From the NCBI GenBank assembly GCA_947374315.1, contig CANCBK010000012.1, positions 1-37,143 on the forward strand: a DNA stretch of 37,143 bases. Direction: 5' to 3'. This document shows, in pieces, positions 1-8,731 of this stretch (the stretch's first letter is position 1; each line of letters starts with the position of its first letter). Position numbers and translations under genes: made by a program. The stretch is from Burkholderiaceae bacterium. Lineage in GTDB: Bacteria > Pseudomonadota > Gammaproteobacteria > Burkholderiales > Burkholderiaceae. The notes under the pieces are model-generated. The model was given only the letters and a program-made list of their open reading frames with translations. It was not told the origin of the DNA and made no database searches.

Positions 1-172
1 TACTGTCAACGATATTGAAGCGGCGTAATTTGCCGAACAGCTGCTCCAAGTAGGAAAGGGAAATCTTCTGTCCTTGGCTGATTCCGGCCAAAGTTACCGG
101 TCCGTGAGTTTCGCGGAGGGCTAAATCAATCATTGCGGTTACTGCAAAACGGCCTTTAGTTGTAAGTCTCAT
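1..172 (-). CDS. iscR: IscR, Fe-S cluster assembly transcriptional regulator (N-terminal part, cut by window edge)
   Basis: Only the first 57 codons are present; the gene runs off the left edge. The translation begins [19 protein letters not shown] and continues through [14 protein letters not shown], which is the winged helix-turn-helix of the Rrf2 family and nearly collinear with E. coli IscR. IscR is a [2Fe-2S] sensor that represses the isc operon when cluster supply is adequate; its cluster cysteines lie beyond the visible part. The start at 172 is supported by an AAGGTGA-type ribosome site just upstream. An IscR-like box lies 51 bp upstream of the start codon, which fits autoregulation. 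In related genomes iscS, iscU and iscA follow, but that part is outside the window. Confidence 0.93.
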   Translation of the reverse strand, partial: MRLTTKGRFAVTAMIDLALRETHGPVTLAGISQGQKISLSYLEQLFGKLRRFNIVDS

Positions 173-222
173 ATGTCACCTTGGTAATGGATTGTTATGG
201 ACAGCTAACAGTCGGGCGGGTA

Positions 223-243
223 ATACCCGACCATTCCACTCAA
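223..243 (-). promoter_or_regulatory. Candidate type 1 IscR binding site in the iscR promoter
   Basis: Read on the minus strand, the site has a TTGA left element and a GGTCGGGTAT right element separated by about seven bases. This matches the type 1 IscR consensus as I remember it (TTGACT, AT-rich centre, AGTCGGGTAT) with about five differences. It sits between uvrB and iscR, upstream of iscR, where isc operons carry autoregulatory sites. An extra GTCGGG/CCCGAC inverted repeat at 211-231 overlaps it. Confidence 0.6.
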
Positions 244-313
244 CTTTACCATATACCCCACCAATCCGCTCGGGAATTATCGCAAAAATCCCAAGGGAAT
301 CCCATTCAAAACA

Positions 314-2467
314 TCAAATGGCATCACGAGAACGTGCTCCAAAGGCCATTTCCTTAACTTTAGTAAGGCGATCTCGGGTGGCCGCAGCCTTCTCAAACTC
401 CAGATTCTTGGCCTCAGTGTTCATTTGCTTCTCTAGGAGCTTGATTTCAGCCGCTAACTGCTTTTCGCTCATGTCTTCATAGTGGGCCCGCTCCTGCTCC
501 ACTTGCATCTCAGAACGCTTCTCTTTGACGTCGTAGACCCCATCAATAATGTCCTTAATTCGCTTTTTGACGCCTCGAGGTTCAATACCGTTGGCCTTAT
601 TAAACGCAATTTGTTTGATCCGGCGACGTTCGGTCTCTCCCATCGCCCGCTTCATGGAGTCGGTAATGCGGTCGGCATACAAAATGGCCTTGCCTCGAAC
701 GTTTCGAGCCGCCCTACCAATTGTCTGAATCAGGCTACGCTCTGAGCGTAAGAAGCCCTCTTTGTCCGCGTCCAAAATCGCAACCAGTGATACCTCGGGA
801 ATATCTAGGCCCTCACGTAATAAATTGATACCCACCAGCACATCGAAGACACCCAAGCGTAGATCGCGCAAAATTTCTACACGCTCTACCGTATCGATAT
901 CGGAGTGTACATAGCGCACTTTCACACCATGGTCAGAGAGGTAATCGGTCAACTGTTCGGCCATGCGTTTTGTCAATACCGTTACCAGCACCCGTTCATG
1001 CACTTTGACACGTTCATGAATTTGACCGAGCAGATCATCCACCTGTGTGCTCGCTGGCAAGACTTCAATTTCTGGATCAACCAATCCCGTTGGTCTGGCT
1101 ACTTGCTCAACTACTTGTCCAGTATGGGTGTTCTCATAATCGGCCGGTGTCGCTGAAACAAAAACGGTTTGACGCATCTTAGTTTCAAATTCAGTGAACT
1201 TGAGTGGTCTGTTATCCATCGCAGAAGGTAAGCGGAAGCCAAACTCTACTAAGGTCTGTTTGCGAGACTTATCGCCGTTGTACATCGCATTCAGCTGCCC
1301 AATCAAGACGTGGCTCTCGTCCAAGAACATCAATGCGTCATTGGGTAGGTAGTCCACCAAAGTAGGCGGCGCCTCGCCCGGCATAGCGCCAGAGAGGTGG
1401 CGAGAATAGTTCTCAATACCCTTGCAGAAGCCCAATTCATTCAGCATCTCTAGGTCAAAGCGGGTGCGCTGTTCTAAGCGCTGCGCTTCAACCAATTTAC
1501 CGTCTTTGACGAACTCATCCAAGCGCATACGCAACTCGGTCTTAATCGTTTCAATGGCCTTGAGGACAGTGTCACGGGGTGTCACATAGTGCGAGCTTGG
1601 GTAGACCGTGAACCGAGGAATCTTTTGGCGAATTTTCCCAGTAAGCGGATCGAAAAATTGCAGGCTTTCAATGACATCATCAAACAATTCAACGCGCACT
1701 GCCAACTCATTATGTTCAGCCGGGAAAATATCAATCGTATCGCCGCGCACTCGAAAAACACCGCGCTTGAAGTCGGTTTCATTACGGTCATACTGCATCG
1801 CAATTAAGCGCATCAAAATATCGCGCTGACTCATCTTATCGCCGGGACGCAAGGTCATCACCATGCTGTGATAGTCGCCAGGGTTGCCAATACCGTAAAT
1901 TGCCGAGACGGTTGCCACGATAATGACATCACGTCGCTCTAACAAACTCTTCGTGGCAGACAGTCGCATCTGCTCAATATGCTCATTGATTGATGAATCT
2001 TTTTCAATGAACAAATCACGCGTAGGGACATATGCCTCTGGCTGGTAGTAATCGTAATAACTGACGAAGTACTCCACCGCATTTTTGGGGAAAAATTCCC
2101 GAAACTCACTATAAAGTTGTGCGGCCAGGGTCTTATTGGGGGCAAAAATGATGGCAGGACGACCCGTCCTCGCAATCACATTAGCCATGGTGAAGGTTTT
2201 TCCCGAGCCGGTGACGCCTAAAAGTGTCTGAAAGGTTAATCCATCCTCAATTCCAGCTACCAGAGCGTCAATTGCGGCCGGTTGATCACCTGCAGGTGGA
2301 AACGGCTGATAGAGGTGAAATGGCGAATCCGGGAAGGAAACAAATTTTGCTGGATCTAGGTCGTGACCTGCCTCACCCAAAGGATCGGCCACAGGGCTTT
2401 TCTTGCTTTCGGCAACTTTAGAATTTGAGGAACTTTTCGGCAACTTAGGGGGCATCTCAGCTATCAT
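314..2467 (-). CDS. uvrB: UvrB, excinuclease ABC subunit B
   Basis: UvrB is the damage-verifying helicase-like subunit of nucleotide excision repair, loaded on DNA by UvrA and then recruiting UvrC. The 717-residue product has Walker A GVTGSGKT (84-91), the beta-hairpin region [12 protein letters not shown] that inserts between DNA strands, a DESH helicase motif II, the C-terminal helicase half with [10 protein letters not shown], and a terminal UVR domain ([17 protein letters not shown]) that binds UvrC. It is about 40 residues longer than E. coli UvrB because of a Lys/Ser-rich N-terminal tail, so the start may lie at the second Met (2455); neither has a strong ribosome site. It is divergent from the aminotransferase gene. 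I found no properly spaced LexA box in the 172-bp promoter gap. Confidence 0.97.
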   Translation of the reverse strand: MIAEMPPKLPKSSSNSKVAESKKSPVADPLGEAGHDLDPAKFVSFPDSPFHLYQPFPPAGDQPAAIDALVAGIEDGLTFQTLLGVTGSGKTFTMANVIARTGRPAIIFAPNKTLAAQLYSEFREFFPKNAVEYFVSYYDYYQPEAYVPTRDLFIEKDSSINEHIEQMRLSATKSLLERRDVIIVATVSAIYGIGNPGDYHSMVMTLRPGDKMSQRDILMRLIAMQYDRNETDFKRGVFRVRGDTIDIFPAEHNELAVRVELFDDVIESLQFFDPLTGKIRQKIPRFTVYPSSHYVTPRDTVLKAIETIKTELRMRLDEFVKDGKLVEAQRLEQRTRFDLEMLNELGFCKGIENYSRHLSGAMPGEAPPTLVDYLPNDALMFLDESHVLIGQLNAMYNGDKSRKQTLVEFGFRLPSAMDNRPLKFTEFETKMRQTVFVSATPADYENTHTGQVVEQVARPTGLVDPEIEVLPASTQVDDLLGQIHERVKVHERVLVTVLTKRMAEQLTDYLSDHGVKVRYVHSDIDTVERVEILRDLRLGVFDVLVGINLLREGLDIPEVSLVAILDADKEGFLRSERSLIQTIGRAARNVRGKAILYADRITDSMKRAMGETERRRIKQIAFNKANGIEPRGVKKRIKDIIDGVYDVKEKRSEMQVEQERAHYEDMSEKQLAAEIKLLEKQMNTEAKNLEFEKAAATRDRLTKVKEMAFGARSRDAI

Positions 2468-2639
2468 TTCATCTGTACGTTTTTAGTGCACAGCGAATTT
2501 TGTAGAAACATTGATTTTGCCGTTTTTATTTGGAAATAGTTGAATCTAGCCTCCAAAACAGCTATTTATAGCAAATTTAACTGAATTTAACGTCAATTAA
2601 CCCTGAAATACTCCTTCCACCTACCCTTTTGATCCTCAA

Positions 2640-3839
2640 ATGAACCTCTTTACCTCCGTCCAATTAGCCCCTAAAGACCCTATTTTTGGCCTCACAGAAG
2701 CCTATGTCGCCGATCAACGTGCCGACAAAGTCAATTTAGGAGTGGGAGTCTATTACACCGACGAAGGCAAAGTACCTCTTTTGAAGGCTGTTATTAAAGC
2801 CGAAGAGGCGATTGTTGCCAAACATTCTCCTAGAAGCTACATCCCAATCGAAGGTCCAAATCCCTATAACAGTGCGGTACAGAACCTATTGTTTGGAGCT
2901 GACTCCGCTCTCATTAAAGATGGTCGCGTTGTGACTGCTGAGTGCCTTGGCGGAACCGGTGCATTGCGCGTTGGCGCTGACTTTATTAAGCGCCTGAATT
3001 TAAATGCAACCTGCGCCATCAGCAACCCTACCTGGGAAAACCACCGCGGCATTTTTGAATCCGCAGGATTTGAAGTTGTTGAGTACGCCTACTTCGACGG
3101 CAAAACACGCGGCGTTGATTTTGATAGCATGGTGAAATCGTTAGAGTCCTTTCCAAAGTTCACGACTGTGTTGCTTCACGCTTGCTGCCATAACCCAACT
3201 GGCGCAGATATTACTGAGGACCAATGGCGTCAAGTGATTGCGATCTGCAAAGCAAAAGAATTGATTCCATTCTTGGACATGGCCTACCAAGGCTTTGCCG
3301 CCGGCATTGAGCAAGATGGCATCGCGGTACGCTTGTTTGCTGAATCTGGAATGTCTTTCTTTGTTTCCAGCTCATTTTCCAAATCCTTCTCGCTCTACGG
3401 TGAGCGTGTTGGCGCATTGTCGATCGTGACTCAAAGTAAAGATGAATCTACTCGCGTACTCTCTCAATTGAAGCGCGTGATTCGCACAAATTATTCCAAT
3501 CCCCCAACCCATGGTGCCGCTATTGCAGCAGCCGTTCTCAATTCACCAGAGCTCAGAAAGCTTTGGGAAGATGAATTGGCTGAGATGCGTGATCGCATTA
3601 AAGCGATGCGCCATGGTCTCGTAGAAAAGCTCGCTGCTGCCGGCGTGAAGCAAGACTTCGCCTTCATTGAGGCGCAGCGTGGGATGTTTTCTTACTCAGG
3701 CTTAAGCGTTGAGCAAGTGGAGCGCTTACAAAAAGAAGATGGCATTTACGCCCTCTCAACTGGTCGTATTTGTGTGGCCGCCCTCAATACCAAAAATATT
3801 GATAAGGTAGCCAAAGCAATTGCCCGCGTTTTAGCGTAA
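2640..3839 (+). CDS. tyrB: Aromatic/aspartate aminotransferase (class I, PLP-dependent)
   Basis: A 399-residue class I aminotransferase of the AspC/TyrB group, which transfers amino groups between aspartate or aromatic amino acids and 2-oxoglutarate in the cytoplasm. Visible features are the N-terminal PIFGLTEAY and VNLGVGVYYT segments, HNPTGAD (184-190), the cofactor-ring Asp213 in FLDMAYQGF, and the PLP lysine K248 in SSSFSKSFSLYGERVG. Length is normal for the family (E. coli 396-397). Sequence alone does not separate aspartate from aromatic preference; the tyrB label follows common annotation of the betaproteobacterial form. A phaZ gene follows after 32 bp on the same strand, perhaps co-transcribed, though no metabolic link is obvious. 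Confidence 0.9.
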   Translation: MNLFTSVQLAPKDPIFGLTEAYVADQRADKVNLGVGVYYTDEGKVPLLKAVIKAEEAIVAKHSPRSYIPIEGPNPYNSAVQNLLFGADSALIKDGRVVTAECLGGTGALRVGADFIKRLNLNATCAISNPTWENHRGIFESAGFEVVEYAYFDGKTRGVDFDSMVKSLESFPKFTTVLLHACCHNPTGADITEDQWRQVIAICKAKELIPFLDMAYQGFAAGIEQDGIAVRLFAESGMSFFVSSSFSKSFSLYGERVGALSIVTQSKDESTRVLSQLKRVIRTNYSNPPTHGAAIAAAVLNSPELRKLWEDELAEMRDRIKAMRHGLVEKLAAAGVKQDFAFIEAQRGMFSYSGLSVEQVERLQKEDGIYALSTGRICVAALNTKNIDKVAKAIARVLA

Positions 3840-3871
3840 CAAGTAGTTACACCGCATTATCAGGAGGCATC

Positions 3872-5161
3872 ATGCTATATCAGTTACATGAATTTCAAAA
3901 AGCCCTACTTCAACCCGTTAGCTCTTGGGCTCGCGCAGCGTCTGAAGCATTTATCAATGCTTCAAATCCAGCGTCCAAGGTTCCAGGTTCTGAGCGCTTA
4001 TCAGCTAGCTATGAACTCCTTTACCGCTTAGGCAAAAATTACAAGAAACCAGAATTCGGCATTCGCTCTGTGCAAGCGCATGGTCGTGAAGTAGCAATTC
4101 ATGAAAGAACGCTTGTTGCTAAACCGTTTTGCAACTTAATTCGCTTCAAACGCTTTTCTGATGATGTTGAAGTCATCAAAAAGTTAAAGGGTGATCCAAC
4201 GGTATTGGTGGTCGCACCACTCTCTGGTCACCATTCGACTTTATTGCGTGATACTGTCCGCACGTTATTACAAGATCACAAGGTGTACATCACCGATTGG
4301 ATCGATGCCCGCATTGTTCCGGCTGAAGATGGTAGTTTTAGCTTGGATGACTATGTGCACTATGTGCAAGAATTCATCCGCGCGATTGGCGCAGAAGACT
4401 TGCATGTGATTTCGGTCTGCCAACCAACGGTGCCCACTTTAGGCGCAATCTCCTTGATGGCCTCTGCTGGTGAAAAAACACCTGCCTCCATGATCATGAT
4501 GGGTGGCCCAATTGATGCGCGTAAATCGCCAACTGCGGTTAATAACTTGGCTGATCAAAAGTCTTATGACTGGTTTGAAAGCCATGTGATTTACAGGGTG
4601 CCGCCAAGCTATCCCGGTGCCGGGCGCAAGGTTTATCCAGGCTTCTTGCAGCACACTGGCTTTATTGCAATGAACCCACAAAATCACTTGCAGTCCCATT
4701 GGGATTATTTCCAAAACTTAGTACGTGGCGATGAGCAAGATGCCGAGTCTCATATTCGTTTCTACGATGAGTACAACGCCGTTCTTGATATGGATGCGCA
4801 ATTCTACTTAGACACCATTAAGACTGTGTTTCAAGACTACTCACTGCCAAATGGCACATGGGAAGTCGCCGGTGAATTAGTGAAGCCGCAAGACATTAAG
4901 AAAACCGCCCTTCTCACTGTTGAAGGTGAGCTGGATGATATTTCTGGTAGCGGACAAACACGTTCAGCGCACGATCTGTGTGCAGGCATTCCAAAGGTCA
5001 ATAAAGACCACTACGAAGTTGCGGGTGCCGGTCACTACGGAATCTTCTCCGGTCGTCGTTGGCGTGAAAAGGTGTATCCGAAGATCAAAACCTTTATTCG
5101 TGAACATCAACCTGCGCAAAAAAAGACTAAAGCCAGACTGCCTAAGTTGGCAGCTAAGTAA
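3872..5161 (+). CDS. phaZ: Intracellular poly(3-hydroxybutyrate) depolymerase PhaZ
   Basis: This enzyme mobilises stored PHB granules by cleaving amorphous polymer inside the cell. The 429-residue protein aligns from memory along its whole length with Cupriavidus necator PhaZ1, from the N-terminal MLYQLHEFQ to the C-terminal HYGIFSGRRWRE. The catalytic triad falls at the same numbers: nucleophile Cys183 in SVCQPT, Asp355 in EGELDD and His388 in GAGHYGIF. There is no signal peptide, as expected for the intracellular class. The start is well supported by a CAGGAGG ribosome site a few bases upstream. It implies that the organism makes PHB, although no phaC is present in this window. The C terminus has a short Lys-rich tail. 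Confidence 0.95.
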   Translation: MLYQLHEFQKALLQPVSSWARAASEAFINASNPASKVPGSERLSASYELLYRLGKNYKKPEFGIRSVQAHGREVAIHERTLVAKPFCNLIRFKRFSDDVEVIKKLKGDPTVLVVAPLSGHHSTLLRDTVRTLLQDHKVYITDWIDARIVPAEDGSFSLDDYVHYVQEFIRAIGAEDLHVISVCQPTVPTLGAISLMASAGEKTPASMIMMGGPIDARKSPTAVNNLADQKSYDWFESHVIYRVPPSYPGAGRKVYPGFLQHTGFIAMNPQNHLQSHWDYFQNLVRGDEQDAESHIRFYDEYNAVLDMDAQFYLDTIKTVFQDYSLPNGTWEVAGELVKPQDIKKTALLTVEGELDDISGSGQTRSAHDLCAGIPKVNKDHYEVAGAGHYGIFSGRRWREKVYPKIKTFIREHQPAQKKTKARLPKLAAK

Positions 5162-5218
5162 TTCGCACACATTAGCGGCTGAATCAAGCCTCTAATGCTG
5201 TTTGCGCTGCATACCGCA

Positions 5219-5911
5219 ATGAATATCAACCAGGACAATCAACTCACCGACCGCCTGGTTGATGCTCTCCCCCAAACCCAATGTACTAAGTGTGGCTACC
5301 CCGATTGCCGAGCGTATGCAGAAGCGCTCGCCACTGGTGAAGCACTGCCTAATCGCTGCCCTCCTGGTGGTATAGAGGGCATTAAAAGACTGAGTAGCAT
5401 TCTCAGTCCCATCTATCCTCAAGATGCCTTTGATCTCCATCCGACAATTAATCTGGAGTGCGGCTTAGAGCGCCCTCGCCCAGTCGCCTTCATCGACCCC
5501 CAGACTTGCATTGGCTGCACACTGTGTATACAGGCCTGTCCGGTAGATGCAATTGTGGGCGCCTCAAAGCAAATGCATGTGGTCTTAAGTGATTGGTGTA
5601 CGGGCTGTGACCTCTGTATCCCACCATGCCCTGTAGATTGCATCACGATGATTGATGTCACCGGTCAGAAAACGGGTTGGGATGCCTGGTCTTCTGAATT
5701 AGCTAATATGGCCCGCTCAAGGTATGAAGCGCGTGACATTCGACTGGAGCGCGAACAACGGGATAACGACGAGCGCTTAGCGAAGAAAGCGGCTGCTAAA
5801 TTGGCTGCCGTGAATGCTGAAGATCCAGCATCAGAAGAAGCTAAGAGCGAACAAGAGAGAAAGCGCGCCATCATTGCTGCGGCAATCGCGAGAGCGCAGC
5901 AAAAGAAATGA
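5219..5911 (+). CDS. rnfB: RnfB-type ferredoxin (electron transport complex subunit B)
   Basis: A cytoplasmic or membrane-associated iron-sulphur electron carrier. From the ATG at 5219 it shows a four-cysteine cluster domain (C22, C25, C30, C47) typical of RnfB/RsxB, then two ferredoxin-type 4Fe-4S motifs (C97-C100-C103-C107 and C127-C130-C133-C137). The tail is Ala/Lys/Glu-rich, probably helical. The N-terminal membrane helix of enterobacterial RnfB is absent, as in other betaproteobacteria, where this gene is a stand-alone rnfB without rnfACDGE. An earlier in-frame ATG at 5195 would add eight residues; neither start has a clear ribosome site. The stop overlaps nth by four bases, so the two are translationally coupled. 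Nth itself carries a 4Fe-4S cluster, which may explain the pairing. Confidence 0.92.
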   Translation: MNINQDNQLTDRLVDALPQTQCTKCGYPDCRAYAEALATGEALPNRCPPGGIEGIKRLSSILSPIYPQDAFDLHPTINLECGLERPRPVAFIDPQTCIGCTLCIQACPVDAIVGASKQMHVVLSDWCTGCDLCIPPCPVDCITMIDVTGQKTGWDAWSSELANMARSRYEARDIRLEREQRDNDERLAKKAAAKLAAVNAEDPASEEAKSEQERKRAIIAAAIARAQQKK

Positions 5912-6567
5912 TGAACCTAGAAAAACGTCGAGCCTTCTTTGAACTACTCAGAGCAAACAATCCCCATCCAGCAACTGAACTGGAATACAGCTCACCATTT
6001 GAGTTACTCATCGCCGTATTGCTGTCCGCCCAAGCTACTGATGTTTCAGTGAACAAGGGAACTCGCAAACTCTTCAAGGTCGCTAATACGCCGCAAGCCC
6101 TACTAGGCCTAGGAGAGCAAGGCGTGAAACCGTACATTCAACACATTGGCCTATTCAACTCCAAAGGTAGGCACATACAAGAGACCTGTCGTCTGCTTTT
6201 AGAGAGGCATGGTGGAGATGTTCCGCAGAACCGAGAAGATCTTGAGGCACTTCCTGGTGTTGGCAGAAAGACTGCTAATGTCATTTTGAATACCGCCTTT
6301 GGTCAGCCGACCATTGCAGTCGATACGCACATCTTCAGAGTCTCCAATCGCACAGGTTTAGCGCCAGGTAAAGATGTTGTGGAGGTAGAAGAGCAATTAC
6401 TCAAGCGGGTGCCTAAAGAATTTTTACAAGACGCGCATCATTGGCTTATTCTGCATGGCAGATATACCTGCAAGGCCCGCAAGCCTGACTGCGAGCAATG
6501 CATTGTTGAACCACTCTGCAGCTTTAAAGAAAAAACCGGCAAAGGAAAAGTCCGTGGCGATATTTAA
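5908..6567 (+). CDS. nth: Endonuclease III (DNA glycosylase/AP lyase)
   Basis: Endonuclease III removes oxidised pyrimidines and nicks the abasic site in base excision repair. The product has the helix-hairpin-helix LPGVGRKTANVI with the catalytic lysine, followed by catalytic Asp in AVDTHIFRVSNR, and a C-terminal four-cysteine cluster loop (C-x6-C-x2-C-x5-C) that holds a 4Fe-4S cluster. Two adjacent ATGs exist at 5908 and 5911; counting from 5911 puts the catalytic residues at K120 and D138, the same numbers as in E. coli, while 5908 gives the usual ATGA overlap with rnfB. Its 3' end overlaps the next gene by 14 bases. Confidence 0.96.
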   Translation: MMNLEKRRAFFELLRANNPHPATELEYSSPFELLIAVLLSAQATDVSVNKGTRKLFKVANTPQALLGLGEQGVKPYIQHIGLFNSKGRHIQETCRLLLERHGGDVPQNREDLEALPGVGRKTANVILNTAFGQPTIAVDTHIFRVSNRTGLAPGKDVVEVEEQLLKRVPKEFLQDAHHWLILHGRYTCKARKPDCEQCIVEPLCSFKEKTGKGKVRGDI

Positions 6568-6985
6568 TCCAACCCGCGAAGAGGTGCGACGTTTTTTCTG
6601 CGACACCTGGAAAAAGAAAACTGAGAACCATATTCTGACCCCAATGGAAACACTTGCTAGTGACTGGATGGCTCAGCATTCGGAATATCACCCCCTCTTG
6701 GCCGACCCTGAGACTGCGGTAGCACAAGACTACACACCAGAGCGTGGGGAGACCAATCCCTTCCTGCATCTCTCGATGCATTTATCGATCAGCGAGCAAA
6801 TCTCGATTGACCAACCGCCCGGCATTAAAGCGGTTGCGGAAAAGCTCACCCAGAAACTAGGCTCTGAACATGAAGCGCAACACGCCATGATGGAATGCCT
6901 GGGACAGGTCATGTGGGAAGCACAACGCGAAGGTCAGCCGCTGAGTCCCGAGAAGTATCTAGAGGCCCTGAAGCGGTTGAATTAG
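6554..6985 (+). CDS. DUF1841 family protein
   Basis: A 143-residue protein of unknown function, recognised as DUF1841 by the N-terminal FNPTREEVRRFF, the HPEY-like QHSEYHPLL segment, the NPFLHLSMHLSISEQISIDQPPG core and the C-terminal MMECLGQVMWEAQREG helix. The family is mostly found in beta- and gammaproteobacteria. I chose the GTG at 6554 because it has an AAGGAAAAG ribosome site about eight bases upstream and gives the standard family length; the longer frame from 6455 would run deep into nth. It overlaps the nth stop by 14 bases, so it belongs to the rnfB-nth operon, and a link to Fe-S or repair physiology is only a guess. Confidence 0.85.
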   Translation: MAIFNPTREEVRRFFCDTWKKKTENHILTPMETLASDWMAQHSEYHPLLADPETAVAQDYTPERGETNPFLHLSMHLSISEQISIDQPPGIKAVAEKLTQKLGSEHEAQHAMMECLGQVMWEAQREGQPLSPEKYLEALKRLN

Positions 6986-7051
6986 GCGCCGATCAATGGG
7001 GTAAGTCTTACAATATCCCTTGTGAAAAAATAATTATTCGGAGATAAATAT

Positions 7052-8650
7052 ATGCAACAAAAATGGGGTATCCGTGGAATGGCTGTAGCGCCACACTCCT
7101 TAGCATCTGAGTCTGCATTGGCAGTTTTGCGCGAAGGTGGAAATGCACTTGAGGCAATGGTAGCTGCAGCCGCAACCATTGCAGTGGTCTATCCCCATAT
7201 GAATTCTATTGGGGGAGACTCTTTCTGGGTGATTCATTCCCCAGGTAAGGCTATGGGAGGGATTGATGCCTGTGGAGCAGCGGCTGGACTGGCAACTAAG
7301 CAGTGGTACGCAGATCAAGGCATCACCAAATCCATCCCTTTTCGCGGCGCCATTGCCGCCAATACCGTCGCCGGAACAATTTCTGGCTGGGGCGCAGCCC
7401 AACAACTATCAAAACAATCGCTGGGCGGGAAAATTCCACTGTCCCGCTTATTGGCCGACGCTATTCACTATGCCGAAAAAGGCGTTCCAGTCACCTTCAG
7501 TCAGTCAAGTCTCACCGCCAAGAAACGAGATGAGTTAAGCCCGATTCCTGGATTTGCAGAAACCTTCCTGATCAATGGAAAGGCGCCGGAAGTAGGCAGT
7601 ATTTTCAAGCAAGAGCGACTAGCCAAAACCTTAAGGCAGATTGCCAAAAAGGGGACTGAAGATTATTACCGTGGCGACTTAGCGGATCTGCTGGCCAAAG
7701 AGCTTACCGACATTGGCAGCCCATTGCGTTTAGGCGACCTCCATCGCCATCAAGCAAAATTAATAGACCCTCTTGAGTTAAAACACAGCATGGGTAAGGT
7801 CTACAACATGACGCCCCCTACCCAAGGTGTCGTATCTCTCATGATTATTGGCATCCTAGACCAGCTGAATTTAAAGCGATTTAAAGTCGACAGCGCAGAA
7901 TATGTTCACCATTGCGTTGAAGCCACCAAGCAGGCATTCATGATCCGAGATAAGTTTGTCACCGATCCAGCCTATATGACCAAGAATGCACAGTCATTCT
8001 TAGCCCCAGCATTTTTGAAGAAACTGGCTAAAAATATTGATCCAGAAAAAGCATTGCCGTGGGGGCAAGGCAAGGGACCTGCCGATACCATTTGGATGGG
8101 CGTGATTGATAGCAATGGAAATAGCGTCTCCTTCATTCAGAGTATTTATCACGAATTTGGCGCTGGTATTGTTCTGCCTAAGTCCGGTGTGAATTGGCAA
8201 AACAGGGGCTGTAGCTTCTCACTTGACCCAAAAACACTCAACCATCTTGAGCCCTATCGAAAACCATTCCACACGCTGAATCCCGCGCTCGCATTATTTA
8301 ATGATGGTCGCTCTATGGTTTACGGCACGATGGGTGGCGATGGACAACCTCAAACCCAATGCGCCGTATTTACTCGGACCGCTACCTATGGGCTTGATCC
8401 ACAGGATGCCATTAGCAGACCCCGCTGGCTACTAGGTCGCACTTGGGGGCAAACGAGCGATAGTCTTAAACTTGAATCACGCTTTAGCCCTTGGGTTGCA
8501 AAGGAACTTGCTTCACTCGGGCATGACATTGAATTACTAGATGCCTTTGATGAAACCGTAGGGCATGCTGGTTGCATTATTAGAGATCCATCTGGCACGC
8601 TTCACGGAGGATGGGATCCGCGTAGCGATGGCGCTGTTAGCGCATTTTGA
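7052..8650 (+). CDS. Gamma-glutamyltransferase family protein (Ntn hydrolase)
   Basis: A 532-residue member of the gamma-glutamyltransferase/cephalosporin acylase family. It has the N-terminal AVAPHSLASESALAVLREGGNALEA segment, NSIGGDSFW, the P-x-TQG-V region (256-260) and the GDGQPQTQ block near the C terminus. Aligning its VID with VVD of E. coli GGT puts Thr346 at the autoprocessing nucleophile, but the usual TTHxS that follows is TIWMG here. There is no signal peptide, unlike periplasmic GGT, so it probably acts in the cytoplasm on an unknown gamma-glutamyl or other amide. The start at 7052 has a CGGAGAT ribosome site. It stands alone between the DUF1841 gene and a strong terminator. Confidence 0.85.
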   Translation: MQQKWGIRGMAVAPHSLASESALAVLREGGNALEAMVAAAATIAVVYPHMNSIGGDSFWVIHSPGKAMGGIDACGAAAGLATKQWYADQGITKSIPFRGAIAANTVAGTISGWGAAQQLSKQSLGGKIPLSRLLADAIHYAEKGVPVTFSQSSLTAKKRDELSPIPGFAETFLINGKAPEVGSIFKQERLAKTLRQIAKKGTEDYYRGDLADLLAKELTDIGSPLRLGDLHRHQAKLIDPLELKHSMGKVYNMTPPTQGVVSLMIIGILDQLNLKRFKVDSAEYVHHCVEATKQAFMIRDKFVTDPAYMTKNAQSFLAPAFLKKLAKNIDPEKALPWGQGKGPADTIWMGVIDSNGNSVSFIQSIYHEFGAGIVLPKSGVNWQNRGCSFSLDPKTLNHLEPYRKPFHTLNPALALFNDGRSMVYGTMGGDGQPQTQCAVFTRTATYGLDPQDAISRPRWLLGRTWGQTSDSLKLESRFSPWVAKELASLGHDIELLDAFDETVGHAGCIIRDPSGTLHGGWDPRSDGAVSAF

Positions 8651-8680
8651 TATGCCGAGCTTTTTGTAGATGCCTCAAAC

Positions 8681-8711
8681 AAAAGAGCTGCCAAATTGGC
8701 AGCTCTTTTTT
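8681..8711. terminator. Bidirectional Rho-independent terminator
   Basis: AAAAGAGCTGCCA and TGGCAGCTCTTTT form a 13-bp perfect stem around a short AT loop, with A- and T-runs on both flanks. It can stop transcription from the GGT-family gene (plus) and from the convergent MFS gene (minus). Confidence 0.93.
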
Positions 8712-8731
8712 CTTGCTATAGGTAAAGTGAA

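Noticed and set aside
192..482. 96-codon plus-strand frame opposite the iscR promoter and uvrB end
   Set aside because: It is antisense to uvrB and to the regulatory region and has no protein-like features beyond an open frame.
2473..2493. CTGT...ACAG pair upstream of uvrB, resembling a LexA box
   Set aside because: The spacer is 13 bases, while LexA sites need CTGT-N8-ACAG.
6455..6553. Longer N terminus for the DUF1841 protein
   Set aside because: It lies entirely inside nth, and the GTG at 6554 has a proper ribosome site and gives the family length.
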